Shown here: in pieces, positions 45,872 through 57,099 of the stretch
How positions within the stretch are numbered: position 1 is the first letter of the stretch
Layout of the letters: every line of letters begins with the position of its first letter
Assembly: GCA_951217055.1 (NCBI GenBank)
Contig: OX578282.1
Location: 40,318,629-40,382,628, forward strand
Reading direction: 5' to 3'
From: Gerris lacustris
Lineage: Eukaryota; Arthropoda; Insecta; Hemiptera; Gerridae
DNA length: 64,000 bases
Made by a program: the position numbers and the translations under genes
The notes under the pieces: generated by a model
Told to the model about the DNA's origin: nothing
The model's input: the letters and a program-made list of their open reading frames with translations, nothing else
The model's database searches: none

Positions 45872-45924
45872 TTCAGAATGATCACATAGCTCCATGATAA
45901 CGGAAGCTATGTGATCATTCTGAA
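45872..45924. repeat. Perfect 20-bp hairpin
   Basis: TTCAGAATGATCACATAGCT (45872-45891) pairs exactly with AGCTATGTGATCATTCTGAA (45905-45924) around a 13-bp loop. Both arms are the family A 3' word 'TTCAGAACGATCACGTAGCT' in opposite orientation. Confidence 0.65.
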
Positions 45925-46054
45925 TAAGCTTAGAAGCAATAAAAGAAGGGGAAAAATATATTAGACCGTACTTTTTTACTTTGTTACCCACCCTAAGGTA
46001 AGTAACTAAGTAAATTAGGTCGTATGTGGCAAGATTTTACTTGGATACCCACCG

Positions 46055-46810
46055 TTTGTTTACATTATTTTTACTACGTTTTTATTAGCTTGCTTTCTTG
46101 ATTGTTTGTTTGTTTGTCCAGTAAAAATCTTGTAATCGATTTATAACTAACTTCCCACGTAGCTAGACAGACATTTGAAACTTTTAGAATAGCTCAGAAC
46201 AGGATGACAAGGCAATATTTTAATACTTTTAGCCATCTTTCAGCAGAATTTAATTCGTTTTCAGCAAATCTTGCTGTATGGAAAGTTAGTTTGGAAAAAA
46301 TCCGCAAGTTATTTAATTTGTTTTGACATGTCCCATATTTACAATCTTCATTTTGACGGGTTTCAAATTTGTGATTTTTTATTAAGAGATTAACATTGAA
46401 TGACTGCGAAAAAGGAAAAGTAAACAAAGAAATAAATTAATTGTCGTATGACAACCAGGTTTGTTTACACTTGTGTCCTAGGTATCGGTTAAATTTTTCT
46501 GCATCTGTACTTCTTTACTTGTACACATTTTTCTTTTTCTTCTCTTTGTCCCTACACGAGGGCATATCAATGGCACGGTTTAGATTCGGTGTTGGCGAGA
46601 TCCGTTTTACAAAGATTTGTCCTTTTATAGGGTTAAAGATCAGCTCTCAAGATGGTTGTCATTTATCTGAAGTAAATAAATTAGGAACTATTTTTTTTCA
46701 CCAACATTATATTATTACAATGACAATTATATTATCAACATTACATATGATTCAACAGAAAATTTAAAAACGTAGTATATAAAAAGTTCTTTTTATCTTG
46801 TAATTATTTG
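46055..46810 (+). repeat. Family F interspersed repeat, copy 2
   Basis: The word order matches 35045-35690, with extra sequence at about 46420-46590. The 108-codon frame at 46441-46767 runs across this extra sequence and the repeat and has no recognisable domain. Confidence 0.7.
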
Positions 46811-48839
46811 ACTTTCTTCTTTTTTTTTCAAATTAATTGACAATCTTAACTGGGGAATGTTGAAATATTCCTTTGGGACAAAAGAACATCACACTTCTGT
46901 AAATAAAAATGAATTCTAACAATCTAGTAAGGCAAAGTAACCTGTAATCCAATAAATTTTGAACAAAATAATAGTTCACTTGGATTTAATAATAAATAAA
47001 TACATTTGGGTGGGTAACAAAGTAAAAGGGTGCCTATTTATTAGACAATAATCCATATCTGTTGCTGCTCTCTTTAATTTTCAATTATGTTTTCTTTAAA
47101 TTGCGTATTTTGAAAAAAAAAAAAAATGTGATATTTCTTCCCAAATTGGGACATTTTAAAGCACGACTACCAGATTATCTAAAGAAGGCAATAGAACAGC
47201 CAAACCATGTCTATTGATAAAATGAGAATAATTCTCTGCGAAGACAATGTTTGGTTATTGGACTAAACCTTTATAATGATAAGTCGCTATCACAGATCTG
47301 AGAAAATTATAGTCTTGGAGCTAAAAATTATAACCAATCCTTAATTAATATCATAAAAATGATAAAACAACCAATGTAAACACATTTAAGAGTTCAAGTT
47401 CAAGTTTAAAATCTAGTTTATTATTGTCTTGAAAAAAGGGCATTAAACTTCTTTTATTTAATGTTTTTTTTTTGTTTTTTTATTTTTTAGAAACAAAACG
47501 GCTGAATATAATTTGACAAATTACCAACTAACTGCGGTAGAGGTTTAACGAATAAAAAATGCATTTCAGTTCCAAAAAAATTTACTAAGGTAAACTAGTT
47601 CCATTGGCATTATTTTAATTGGCTCCATATTTAATTGGACTCCATAATTTAAAATAATTAACTATATTTTCTTTCCTTCCTTTAGGTGAATATCTGAGAA
47701 GAAAAGGTTTGCGGGTACTATGAGTTTAAAAAGTTGAAAGTTTGTACGTGCATTTTTCTTTTTAGCTTTTTTTTACAACTAACTAGTAAAAGATCATTAC
47801 TAAGAGTTTGCTACCCTAAACCATTTTTAAACAGCGAATAAGCTGTAAAAAAGAGAGTTTTTATTACAATCCACACAAAAAAGCTATTCCTAGGAAAAAC
47901 ATTTCCTCTTAAGCTACCCACGTAACCCTTTCGCAATTTGCCAACTTTAAGCAATAACTTTGCTACGTAATAAAAAGTAACTCAAATCTGTTCGTATATT
48001 TTCCAATAATTATAACCATAAATAAGGTTAATCTAAATACAGATAGAAAGAATTTAAGTTCGAACTTCAATATAGTAATTAAATAATAAACGTGGAATAA
48101 GGGTGAAGTTCCATTCTAAATGTGAAGAAGTTTAAGTGAACGAGCTTAACTTAGATATCAGTCAGAACGCGAAAGAAATAGAAACATAGTTTTATAACAA
48201 GAAACACCAATTATGAACTTGAATAAAAAATAAATTTAAAACATCTTGTAGAGTGAGAATTTTAAGTTCAAACACAAGGTGGAAATACTTTTTTAAAGTA
48301 AATTAATCTAAGCAGAACGTGGGAAGTTCATGAACGATTTAACCTTTTTAAACACATTATAACTTTCGTTTTTCCATATTTTAAAACGTGATAAGTATAA
48401 ATTTTACCACGATTAATAAATATACATAAAACGAAAGTAGTTATATAAACAGAACAGGAAAAGTTTTAATTCTAATACGAGATAATTAAGGAACTTGAAG
48501 CAAAGTTAATAATCAAATCCGGATGTAGAGCATTTTAAGCTTATTTAAACAGTTTAACACGTGCGATAATAATAACGGAATAAAATCGCAGGTCATTAAA
48601 AAATAGTTATAAATGGTATCAACCTTATCATTACGTTTAAATGCCATCAAAATATTCACTAAACAAATATAAATATATATCTAACAATGGAACAGCATAG
48701 GAGCATTATTTAATTTGGTCAATTATTCCACAATAATAAAATATCCACCCACTGTTTAAAATAAATTGATGGTGCGTGAAGTCTCACGTAAAAAGGGTTT
48801 CGTTGGTATTGTGAATATGAAATTAGTTACAACAAGGGA
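46811..48839. other. Repeat-poor AT-rich interval
   Basis: 'ATATTCCTTTGGGACAAAAG' at about 46865 is a short fragment of the MITE core seen at 37860. Otherwise no named family and no frame of note were recognised. Confidence 0.4.
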
Positions 48840-49470
48840 GAAGGGCCTAAAAAATTGATCTTTTTGACAAAATGGCATGAAACATTAAACACTTTCCACA
48901 AAAATATATTTTTGTTCAACTTTCTAATACCATTCAATTAACACCCCACTCAAAATTTAAATAAAATTTCACACAACAGAAATAATCCGCTATTTTGGAT
49001 TCCTAGTTAATCAGATCAAATTTCTATTCATATTTGTTCTATGGCCCCGCAGACCACAGTTTATTTCTTTCGCATATTTTTTTTACATTTTTAGTAACCG
49101 CAGAAATATAGTTTGGTTTGTTTTTTTTTTTTGGGGGGGGGGGGGGGGGGAGGGGGGACACGCAAAATTTTGATGTTTTTGGACAAAATAGCGTTAAAAA
49201 TTAAACACTTTCCACAAGTTTTATACATTTTTGTAATCTATTCTTCAATACCTTTCATTTGATACCCCACTCAAAATTAAAAAAAATCGCGCTCCATGAA
49301 TTTTCCACCATTTTGTATTTGAACAGCAGTTAATTTTAAGTTCGCTATATTTTTCCTGTGTACGCGTTAAAATGATCTTTAATACTGGAAAGTTTTATGT
49401 TTTCCTATCTTTTGATTCAAAGGTTATTGAAACCGTAAGAGTGACAGGCAGACACACACAGAATGGTAAA
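48840..49470 (+). repeat. Tandem pair of family D-related units
   Basis: 'GGCATGAAACATTAAACACT', 'TTCCACAA', 'CACCCCACTCAAAATT' (48865-48960) is repeated, diverged, at 49185-49285 ('GCGTTAAAAATTAAACACTT', 'CATTTGATACCCCACTCAAA'). The second unit continues like the family D 3' half ('TTCGCTATATTTTT', 'GACAGGCAGACACACACAGA'). A G run (about 49133-49158) separates the units. Confidence 0.5.
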
Positions 49471-49883
49471 CAATAATGTTTTTATTGTTTTATTATTTAA
49501 AAAGCACATGGATGTCTAACTCATAAAAATGTAATTATCCACGATGACTATGTAACTTTCACAGCTACCTGACATTTTAAAAAAAAGTTAACACAACGAA
49601 AGAAGAGTATTTTGCTATCGAGTGGTTTTTGAGTGGTGATTAAGGGGGTTAGCAAAGAATCGGTTAAGTAAATAAAAAAAATAAAAAATTACATAGAAGC
49701 TATAATAGAATTTTGTTAAATTTTTGTCTAACTAATGACTGATTATTGTATTGCCATTGGAAATAATGATCAGTGAATGTTTCAGCTTTCTAGATAGTCG
49801 GGAAGTGAGTGAAATTTGTAGACAAGAAAACAAAAGAAAGTGAAGTTAAATAATAGCGTGTTACAAAGAGATGCATGCTTCAA
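49471..49883. other. Interval without recognised features
   Basis: AT-rich; nothing recognised. Confidence 0.4.
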
Positions 49884-49920
49884 TATATATATATATCTAT
49901 CTGGGCCCTGCGCACAGATA

Positions 49921-50014
<94 letters not shown>

Positions 50015-50030
50015 TATCTGTGCGCAGGGC
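49884..50030. repeat. (TA)n array bracketed by a perfect 20-bp inverted repeat
   Basis: GCCCTGCGCACAGATAGGCA (49905-49924) and TGCCTATCTGTGCGCAGGGC (50011-50030) flank about 86 bp of pure TA. A nested hairpin (CTATCTG 49897 / CAGATAG 49915) and a second short TA run (49884-49896) lie outside on the left. The GC-rich arms in AT-rich DNA suggest a small mobile element whose core is the microsatellite. Confidence 0.75.
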
Positions 50031-50584
50031 ACAGCAGGGCGGGTACTTCAGCTAATAAAGAGAAAAACCCTGTTTATGTACTTTTAATAAGTAGGTAATT
50101 ATCTTTCAAAAGCAACATACCTTATAAATTAATATTTAATCCCAAATATATAAACTGCATACATACCTGGAACAAAAAAAATTAAATTATGATTCAACAA
50201 AACATTAGTGTACTGTACATTGTACATAATTAATATAGAAAAATAGTCACTAAGTATCATATTTTCTTTTAAATTACCACATCACTGCATCTAGAAATTA
50301 TATTACTTACTAAACACGAGTTGTTACCAATCCTGTCTCTATCAGAGACACATTAAGTCACATTTCAGTAATAGTTTTAACGGGCATTGTAAGTGTACTT
50401 GATATCCCTTTATCTTTCTTAAAACTACACGAAATTAACAATTTTACACTGATTACGTATCTCCGTTGATTTAACATTGAAGGTAATCTCTTCATTTACT
50501 AACAAATTAAGTACGTAAGTAAGTACAAAGTATTGAAAAGTATTTATAATACTTTACCACAAATTATCTGCTAGTGTAATGCAC
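50031..50584. other. Interval without recognised features
   Basis: AT-rich; nothing recognised. Confidence 0.4.
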
Positions 50585-50737
50585 TACAAACTAGGCATCG
50601 CGTGGCTCTACCATTGAAGCGAGCGTATTGCAATAAAGTACTGAATATTTATATTAAGGAATTATTAATCACGATGAATGTCATAGTTGAAGATAAGTGG
50701 AAGAGGGAAGAGTGAGGTAGAGTGGGGATACTTGGTA

Positions 50738-51670
50738 CAAAGCTTGGCACTTCTTTAGATTGTTACTTCCCTTATAAAAAATAAGAGGGGAGTAACGATC
50801 TAAAGAAGGTGTACGGAAAGTTCTTCATTAGACTGTTACTCCCCTTATAAAAACAGAAGTGTGATATTCCTATGTCCCAAAGTACATTATAAACTAAACC
50901 TCAATTCGTCTTAATAGTTGTTTACTCAGTCATTTATATTATAAAAAAAGAAGAACTTTTGCAGCTAATTTTGGGCACAGGGAGGTGAGGACAGTGCAGA
51001 AGTCTTTGCTGAGAGCTAACCTTCGTCCGTTTGACAGGTGCTTGTCGACAATGTAGCACCCCCCGGCAGTCCATCAGCTGACAGCCGGTCGTAGGCGTGG
51101 CTGCTTCATTGGCTCTTGGGGTTCTCTGGGGTCACGCCTCCCTGGGAGTGGTTGCCGGGAGCGAAGGTAAACTTGACGGAGGCAGGGGAACCGGGTCGAA
51201 CGGTAATCATCTTGGGGGATGGCTGCTTCTGGGGGGCCTTGGGAGTCGCGGGGTGGTCCTCGGTCTCGGCCGGTCGAATAACCAAAGGTCAGCACCGGCA
51301 TCGATGGACTGCAACCCTCCTCCCTCAGACAGGTGCTAAGGAACCAGGAGGACTAAGGGGGGTGATGGAAAAGGGTCCTCCCCTACAGACACTAAAGAAT
51401 TCTTAGTGGAGTAGCAATAGTGGAGGACCGACAAACTGTCCCGGCGCCAATAGCCGATTAATAATCGGCTGACGCGCCTTTGGGGGAAGGGAGACGGGTT
51501 TAGTCGGTAGGGCTGCATTGCAAACACCAGCGAGTCCGACACTCCACATACCGTGAAATACGTATGTGGGCTAGGTCGTAAAATGACTTCCAACTCCCTT
51601 CCATTTAAAAAAAAAAAAAAAAAAAAAAAAAGAAGAGGGGAGTAAAAATCTAAAGAAGCACCCTAAGCTT
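50738..51670. mobile_element. MITE (7264 type) containing a non-LTR insert
   Basis: The left end GGCACTTCTTTAGATTG (50746) and the right end, inverted GGTGCTTCTTTAGAT (to 51662), match the element at 7264. The flanks CAAAGCTT (50738-50745) and CTAAGCTT (51663-51670) agree at 7 of 8 positions. The MITE is broken at about 50954 by the insert described next. Confidence 0.68.
50943..51636 (+). mobile_element. GC-rich insert with poly(A) tail, likely truncated non-LTR retrotransposon
   Basis: The insert spans about 50955-51630 and ends in roughly 25-29 A. The sequence AAAAAAAGAAGA lies at 50943-50954 and again at the end of the A tract (to 51636), as expected of a target duplication from target-primed reverse transcription. 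The GC-rich, high-CG composition is unlike its surroundings. Several short frames (51097-51339 plus, 51074-51301 minus, 51336-51593 minus) do not match a reverse transcriptase. The last ~160 bp ('GCATTGCAAACACCAGCGAG', 'CGACACTCCACATACCGTG') look like a LINE 3' UTR. The clade was not identified. Confidence 0.6.
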
Positions 51671-52333
51671 ACCTTCCCAGATAAACCTACACTCCTAGAA
51701 TCTCAACCACCCGCAGTAAATTTTAAACAATTATTATAAATGTATCACTTCACTATGCAAAAACTTCTGCTTGTATCAAGTTGAAATTTTACATGCCTGT
51801 TTCAATTGTACTTTAGACGATGTACATAAAATTTTATTAAAATCAAAGTAAAATATCGGTAAATAGGTTGTTTTCTCTACTTTAAACGTTCAGGCCCGAT
51901 TTAATAGTTTTAGAGATTTTTATTAATTCATAGCGGGGACACTTAATTGTATCTGAAAAAAATGTTTGTCTCGTCGAATAGATAAAGTTAGAATTTTTTC
52001 CCTTCCCAAAATTTCAATTTTAATTTTGAAGCGCACGTTTACGCGAGCGTTGCGAGCAAACGCTTAGGCAGACAACGTTGTCCAACAAACTCGTCTTGAG
52101 GATTGGTAAAATGAACATGTGTACCAAATTTCATTAAAATCGGTCAACTTTTACTCAAGTTACCGTCGTTTCCTGACACACAGACAGACAGACACGGAGC
52201 ATATTTCGTTGAATGTAGGAAGCTCGCTTCAACTATTCATATAAGAAAGAAAAAAATAATAGCAATCAAAGGCAGAGATTATTGAAGTATTAATATTTTA
52301 ATAAAGAAGGAAGAGAGATAAATATGCATCCCA

Positions 52334-52545
52334 GTGGAGCATTTTCCTACATTTTCTAGCGGTGCATTTTCCTACATTTTCTAACGGAGCATTTTCCTAC
52401 ATTTTCTAGCGGTGCATTTTCCTACATTTTCTAGCGGTGCATTTTCCTACATTTGCTAGCGGTGCATTTTCCTACATTTTCTAACGGAGCATTTTCTTAG
52501 CGGTGTATTTTCCAGCATTGCATATTCCAGCAGTGTATTTCTATC
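52334..52545 (+). repeat. 25-bp minisatellite
   Basis: The unit begins at GCATTTTCCTACATTTTCT and ends AGCGGT or AACGGA. Units start at 52339, 52364, 52389, 52414, 52439, 52464 and 52489, exactly 25 bp apart. The last units (to about 52545) are degenerate (CAGCATT, ATTCCAGCAGTG). AGCGGT and AACGGA variants alternate in a partial higher-order pattern. Confidence 0.9.
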
Positions 52546-53689
52546 TGTCACCTCTCATTTCACTTAATTATAAATTTTCAAATAATGATTTAAATTCCTA
52601 GTCATGGACAGCCATTTCAATTCCGAATAAAAATAGAAACGATAAAATACATAGTTGATACTTAATTAACTAAATGTCAATTTCAAAGAATACTTTCATT
52701 GGATAGACTTTATAAGGTTAGTTTATTAACACGGCACATCATTTTTAGAACTTTTAAAACTTGCCACAAAAAAAACTGAAAATGTGAAATAATGTCAAAA
52801 CCAGAAAGATTTTTCAGAGCGAGGCTGGGTCTTTTTGAGTTCCAAAATGATTATCCAATACAACCTAATCTCCTTTATTTTTGTTTCGTTCCATTTGACC
52901 AATTCTTTTTAGAGGCTAAAAAAAATAAAGTACACAGAACGAGTTTGCGTTTTCCATATTGGGAATGCCAGAAACATCGGTCCAAGAGTATTTGAACTCT
53001 CTAGATCGGAAAAGTTATCTGGCAAACACCACTAAATCAAACCGATGCCGAACTGAAATTTCACAATCAGGACCCACTTGGATTTTTGGATTTTTTAAAA
53101 AGCGGTAACAGAAAATAAAAACAGAGCAACAGTGAAATTTCAAAATCTGTTTATTTGATTTATAACATGAAGCTAGTAAAACAGAAAACAAAGCTAGCAA
53201 TCCCCCGCATTTCCTATTTGAATAACAAAAATTTTCAGGTTCACAAAGAAATACTATCCATATGAATAGAGTAAAATTGCATATGCATCATTTTAGCAAT
53301 AAATTCACAAAAAAAAAACAAACTAAGATTTATAAATATTTCTCCAATCTATTTTTCCTCGGTTTTAAAAAATTAAAATTCTAATATATTTAATCCAATA
53401 TGCCCGTGTATTGGACAGGGAATTGAATAATAATCGGTGAAAAATTTAGATTCTGACAAATTATTGTATTAAAAAAGCTTAGAATTGAATACTTTTTCAT
53501 CAAAATACCGTAAATGAATTCAGGATAGTATAAATATGGTAAAATAATAATTGAAATAAGTAAATAAAGTTAGGTAAAGGGTAGAGGGAGTTGCTGCTGA
53601 GCTTAGATCTAAGGGAGTCCAACAAAATCCCTTTTCTATAAAGGGCATCTAAACTCCCTTCACATGTACATCGGCAATTCAAGAAACTA
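52546..53689. other. Interval without recognised features
   Basis: Plus frame 52792-52995 (67 codons, from an ATG) and minus frame 53015-53200 have ordinary composition but no domain I recognise. No repeat family was found, so unique sequence is possible here. Confidence 0.4.
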
Positions 53690-53926
53690 GGCATCGCGTG
53701 GCTCTTTCATTGAAGCGAGCTTAATATAATAAATATAGAATATTAAGAAAATAGTTAAATCATGATTGTACTAAAGTGCCGTGTAGTGAGAGAACAGGTC
53801 TATTCCTTAACCCACACGACCCGGCTTACTCCAATTAAACTATTATAAAATTTATCACTCCACCACACAAAAATTTCGCCTGTATCAGGTTGAAATTTTA
53901 CATGCATGTTTGAAAGTACATTAGAT
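53690..53926 (+). repeat. Family B interspersed repeat, copy 6, 5' part
   Basis: 'CTAGGCATCGCGTGGCTCTT', 'CATTGAAGCGAGC', 'TTTATCACTCCACCACAC', 'CAGGTTGAAATTTTACATGC'. It is cut at 53926 by the hAT-type terminus that follows. The 3' part was not found on the far side. Confidence 0.6.
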
Positions 53927-54767
53927 CAGGGGTCTCCAAGATACGGCCCGCGAGACGTTTTCATTCGGCCCGCTGTGCCACGACAGACCTTAACAAATGA
54001 ACGTAAACCATTTCAAAATAATAAGTTCTCCATAATGAAATACTATTTCAAACATTAAAATAGACCAGCACGAGTCTTACATAAGTTTTTTTTGGCAAAA
54101 ATGGATATGGTTTATAAGCTTATTATACATATTCCTTACCATTGTTAAAATCAGTTTAATTATTATTATTTTAAAAATTATTGATCTCCTATCAGTTTAA
54201 TCTATTGTTGTCTTGTAATAATTTTGACAACGGTAAAGAAAATTATTCATTAGAAAATTTATTTATTAAAATTAATTCCCTATTTGTTTAATCTATTGTA
54301 TTCTTGTCAATCATTTAGACAACTGCGAAGTAAATTACTGATTTTTATTAATACCCTATTTGTTTAATCGATTGTTCTTTTGTCAATTATTTTGACACCT
54401 GTGAAGAAAATCATTGTTTTTTTATTATTACCCTATTTGTTTAATCCAGCGGTGACCAAACTACGGCCCTTGGGATCCAGCCCGTGACGCTTTTCATTCG
54501 GTCCGCCGCGCCACGAAAGAAGTCAACAAATGAACCTAAACAATGTAACGTTAAGTTCTTCATAATCAAAAGCCATTTCAAGCATTTACGAAAATCTGCA
54601 CGAGTTTTATATAAGTATTTTTGGCCGAAATGGGTATGGTTTATGAGCTTGCTATTTATATTTTCAAACATTTTGAAGTCCGATAGCTGAATGATCCTTA
54701 CTTCATCCGGCCCGCTATGGATCTTATCCAGATCAGGCCCTTCAACCAAAAAGATTGGAGACCTCTG
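53927..54767. mobile_element. hAT-type element(s) with CAGGGGTCTCCAA ends
   Basis: CAGGGGTCTCCAAGATACGG at 53927 and, inverted, CCAAAAAGATTGGAGACCTCTG-type sequence to 54767 form a hAT-like pair (CAGNGGTCTCCAA). A second copy of the left end, CAGCGGTGACCAAACTACGG, lies at 54447. The first ~250 bp of each copy are homologous ('CATTCGG', 'CCGCGCCACGA', 'CAACAAATGAACCTAAAC', 'GGTATGGTTTATGAGCTT'). The flanking octamers do not match, so either the element is a tandem composite or one end was lost. No transposase. Confidence 0.6.
54187..54446 (+). repeat. ~77-bp tandem repeat, about 3.3 units
   Basis: 'CCCTATTTGTTTAATC' starts at 54278, 54354 and 54431, spacing 76-77 bp. A diverged unit starts near 54187. 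Each carries 'TTGTCAAT' and 'TTTTGACA' with 'TGAAGAAAAT' further on. The array ends exactly where the second hAT-type left terminus begins. Confidence 0.7.
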
Positions 54768-54813
54768 CAATCTTTGCAACCTCTTCAACTGTAGAACAAC
54801 CTCAATGTATATT

Positions 54814-54818
<5 letters not shown>

Positions 54819-54882
<64 letters not shown>
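54819..54882. repeat. (TA)n microsatellite
   Basis: About 64 bp of pure TA. Confidence 0.95.
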
Positions 54883-54883
<1 letters not shown>

Positions 54884-55619
54884 GTGGGTGTGTGTATAAT
54901 TAATTCCGAGTTTAGCTGCAAAAAGCCATTTATAATATAAATAATTAATTAAAATATAACATTGAAATGAAATAAGAAAAATATTATTTAACAAAAATTT
55001 AAATAATACAGAAAAATGATACGAGTAAAACTAAACTGAGCAAATTAAACAGCAATGTATTCATAATGTATTTTATAATTAATAATAAATATCATATTTC
55101 AATGTATAAGATTAACTTAACACAAAAAGTATATTTTTCCACACGGAAAAAAAAAATTAATGTCCAGAACGAAATTAAAAAGATTTAACTTTTTTTATAT
55201 AACGATATAATGCAATATATACAATAAAAATAATATGATATTTCTATTATGTACTCATTTGTTGACTAGAGAGTTTTCTTCATACTAATTAATAAACAGC
55301 AGATACTTTGTTGTTTCAATAATGTTTTCCGCGAATGGAAATCTAGCTCTAAAAGAATAAAATTGTATATATCTTGTTGGTTAATTGTTTTTAAGTAATC
55401 GATCAAACATCGTTGTAATCCATCAAATATCGTCGTTGTTAGACAACTTTTTCTAATCTTTTCATTACAGAAGATTACGGATTATGGTGCGTATCTAATT
55501 AGATGATTTTATTAAAAAAGTTAATTTTTTAGGAACTCGAGAAAAAAACAGGAAAAATAAAGCAATTTTAAATTTTCTCGTATTATTTCGCATTCTCTTT
55601 CTCTAGCCACCTTTATTAA
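54883..55619. other. AT-rich interval without recognised features
   Basis: Nothing beyond short A and T runs. Confidence 0.4.
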
Positions 55620-56640
55620 TAGGTTTATAAAATTGCTAAACAGAGCCTGGCTCGAGCTTCAAATACATGCTTCCAAGCTGCTAAACAAGTTTACAATGCT
55701 AGTGTATGCTAGTGTGTGTATGCTAGTGTATGCTGGGTGTATGGCTATAATGCTGCATGGCTCACCTGTCCGGTCCCTCAGATACGTCGATAGAAACCGC
55801 TCAAAGCTATTTCTTTAAAACTTATTTTTCATTGCAAACCAATACCCCACACTACACTGTAAGACAAGAGTACGGTCTAAATCATGTAGCTATAAAAATC
55901 ATTCAACAAACTTTGAACTTTATAAATAAAATCCACGACTTAGAAGACGGAAACTTGATAAAACGTTGTTTGACCTACTTTACATTGACTCATTAGACAA
56001 TAACTGTATTACATATAACTGGATTTCTAAAGTAAAACAGCTGTTATGCAGGAGTAAGGTTGGTGCAGGGAAAGTGTTCTTATCATCATTTAATAAATCT
56101 TTTATCAACTGCGTACTTACTGACTACAAGAATATTTCTCCAATCCCTTACAAAATATCAAAATTATAAAAAGGCACAAAATAACCCCTCTCAAAATAAC
56201 ATTATGGCTCCGGTAAACACAAATATTTTTTTTGTTACTTATGCCAATAAAGAATTTGTTTAAAAAAAAAAAAGAATACTTTGCAACAACAAGACGTACA
56301 AAAAATACGTAAGACAACCAACTCCTCACTATACCCTGCACTGAATACCGATACTTACATACAGACCAACGCAACTCTTTCAACTATCAAAGGCTTCTCA
56401 CCCAAATCCGTACATCCGGTTTTAACATAATAAAAATTAAAATAAATGCAAACATCCACATAATAAAAACCGATAAGATTTGTACCATCTGCAATAGATG
56501 TGAACCTAACACATTAGCGCATATTTTTTTGAGATGCCCAATTTATCAGCCACAACGAAAGGCATTTTTGCCGCTGCATGTTTGTAGTGAAGAATGGAAG
56601 ATAACACTAATGTAGCCTCCACTCCATACTCAGCACGGGA
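55620..56640 (+). pseudogene. Non-LTR retrotransposon ORF2 C-terminal relic
   Basis: One plus frame ends with RSLRYVD (to about 55792). The next frame then gives SIETAQSYFFKTYFSLQTNT, PHYTVRQEYGLNH and IIQQTLNFINKI (55784-55990), and a third gives ITYNWISKVKQLLC (about 56010). This matches the region after the reverse transcriptase in Jockey/CR1-type LINEs ('GLRYLDxIExxQLxFxKRLLxLPxNTPGYxxRxExG'). A terminal CICNRCEPNTLAHIFLRC-type knuckle follows (CTICNRCEPNTLAHIFLRC, 56481-56537), with spacing C-x2-C-x9-H-x4-C. Several frameshifts show it is dead. The catalytic domain is not present. A short tandem word (TGTATGCTAGTG) is expanded at about 55697-55740. Confidence 0.75.
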
Positions 56641-56783
56641 TCCCTCTCCAAACAGCAAGCCTCAAACATTTATTATTTCTTAATAAATATTATTAAAAAC
56701 CGCATTTTTATAATTAATGAATAGTTTCAAAGTATTAATTAAGTTTGTTATTATTTTTTTGTTTAAAGTAATAACTTTATTAA
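56641..56783 (+). other. Probable 3' UTR of the LINE relic
   Basis: AT-rich sequence follows the final knuckle. The element's 3' end may be interrupted by the insertion at 56784 and resume after it: 'AAAAAGCTGTAAGCTTTAAA' with TACAAATAAATGA near 57280-57310 resembles a LINE tail. Confidence 0.35.
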
Positions 56784-57099
56784 TTATATGGAGTTCGTTG
56801 TTGTTTGGAATGAAAGTCCATTTTTCTTTTCTTATTATATTTTATTAAACAAGCTTTCGTCCAGGGAACCTGGGCTTCTTTAGGTTTTGAATGTTAGAAA
56901 TACTGTAAATTTAGAGAAAAATGGTCAAAATGAAAAAAGTAAAAACGAATTTTGGAAATGAAAGTCTTACCAAGTTAATAAGTTAATTTTGATTGTTTTT
57001 ATATGTTTTTTTTAAAAAAAAGAATTAAATTTATTTTGTTCAAATTAATTTAAATGTATTAAATTTGTTTCATTCCAAACAACAACGAACTCCATATAA
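56784..57099. mobile_element. 316-bp element with ~32-bp inverted ends and a hammerhead-like motif
   Basis: TTATATGGAGTTCGTTGTTG and TTTGGAATGAAA (56784-56816) pair with TTTCATTCCAAA and CAACAACGAACTCCATATAA (57068-57099). On the minus strand (56884-56851) it reads CTAAAGA, a CCAGG/CCTGG stem, then CGAAAGC, close to the CTGAAGA-stem-GAAA order. The flanks are TA-rich, so a TA target is possible but not provable. Confidence 0.55.

Larger units (their letters stand above)
50585..52210 (+). repeat. Family B interspersed repeat, copy 5, carrying a nested insertion
   Basis: The head 'CTAGGCATCGCGTGGCTCTA' at 50591 leads to 50745. The copy resumes at 51663 and runs through 'ATCACTTCACTATGCAAAAA', 'GAAATTTTACATGCCTGTTT', 'CGCACGTTTACGCGAGCGTT', 'ACCAAATTTCATTAAAATCG' and 'CACAGACAGACAGACACGG' to about 52200. 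The MITE at 50746 interrupts it. Confidence 0.7.

Noticed and set aside
51074..51593. Several 75-96-codon frames in the GC-rich insert
   Set aside because: They overlap on both strands in a GC-rich retroposon fragment. High GC alone lengthens chance frames, and no reverse transcriptase or gag motif is visible.
52334..52545. CRISPR-like array
   Set aside because: The repeats are contiguous 25-bp units without spacers, and the genome is eukaryotic in character. It is a minisatellite.
54785..54994. Endogenous viral element
   Set aside because: No viral polymerase, capsid or glycoprotein motif was seen anywhere in the window. The only reverse-transcriptase-associated relic is the LINE at 55620.
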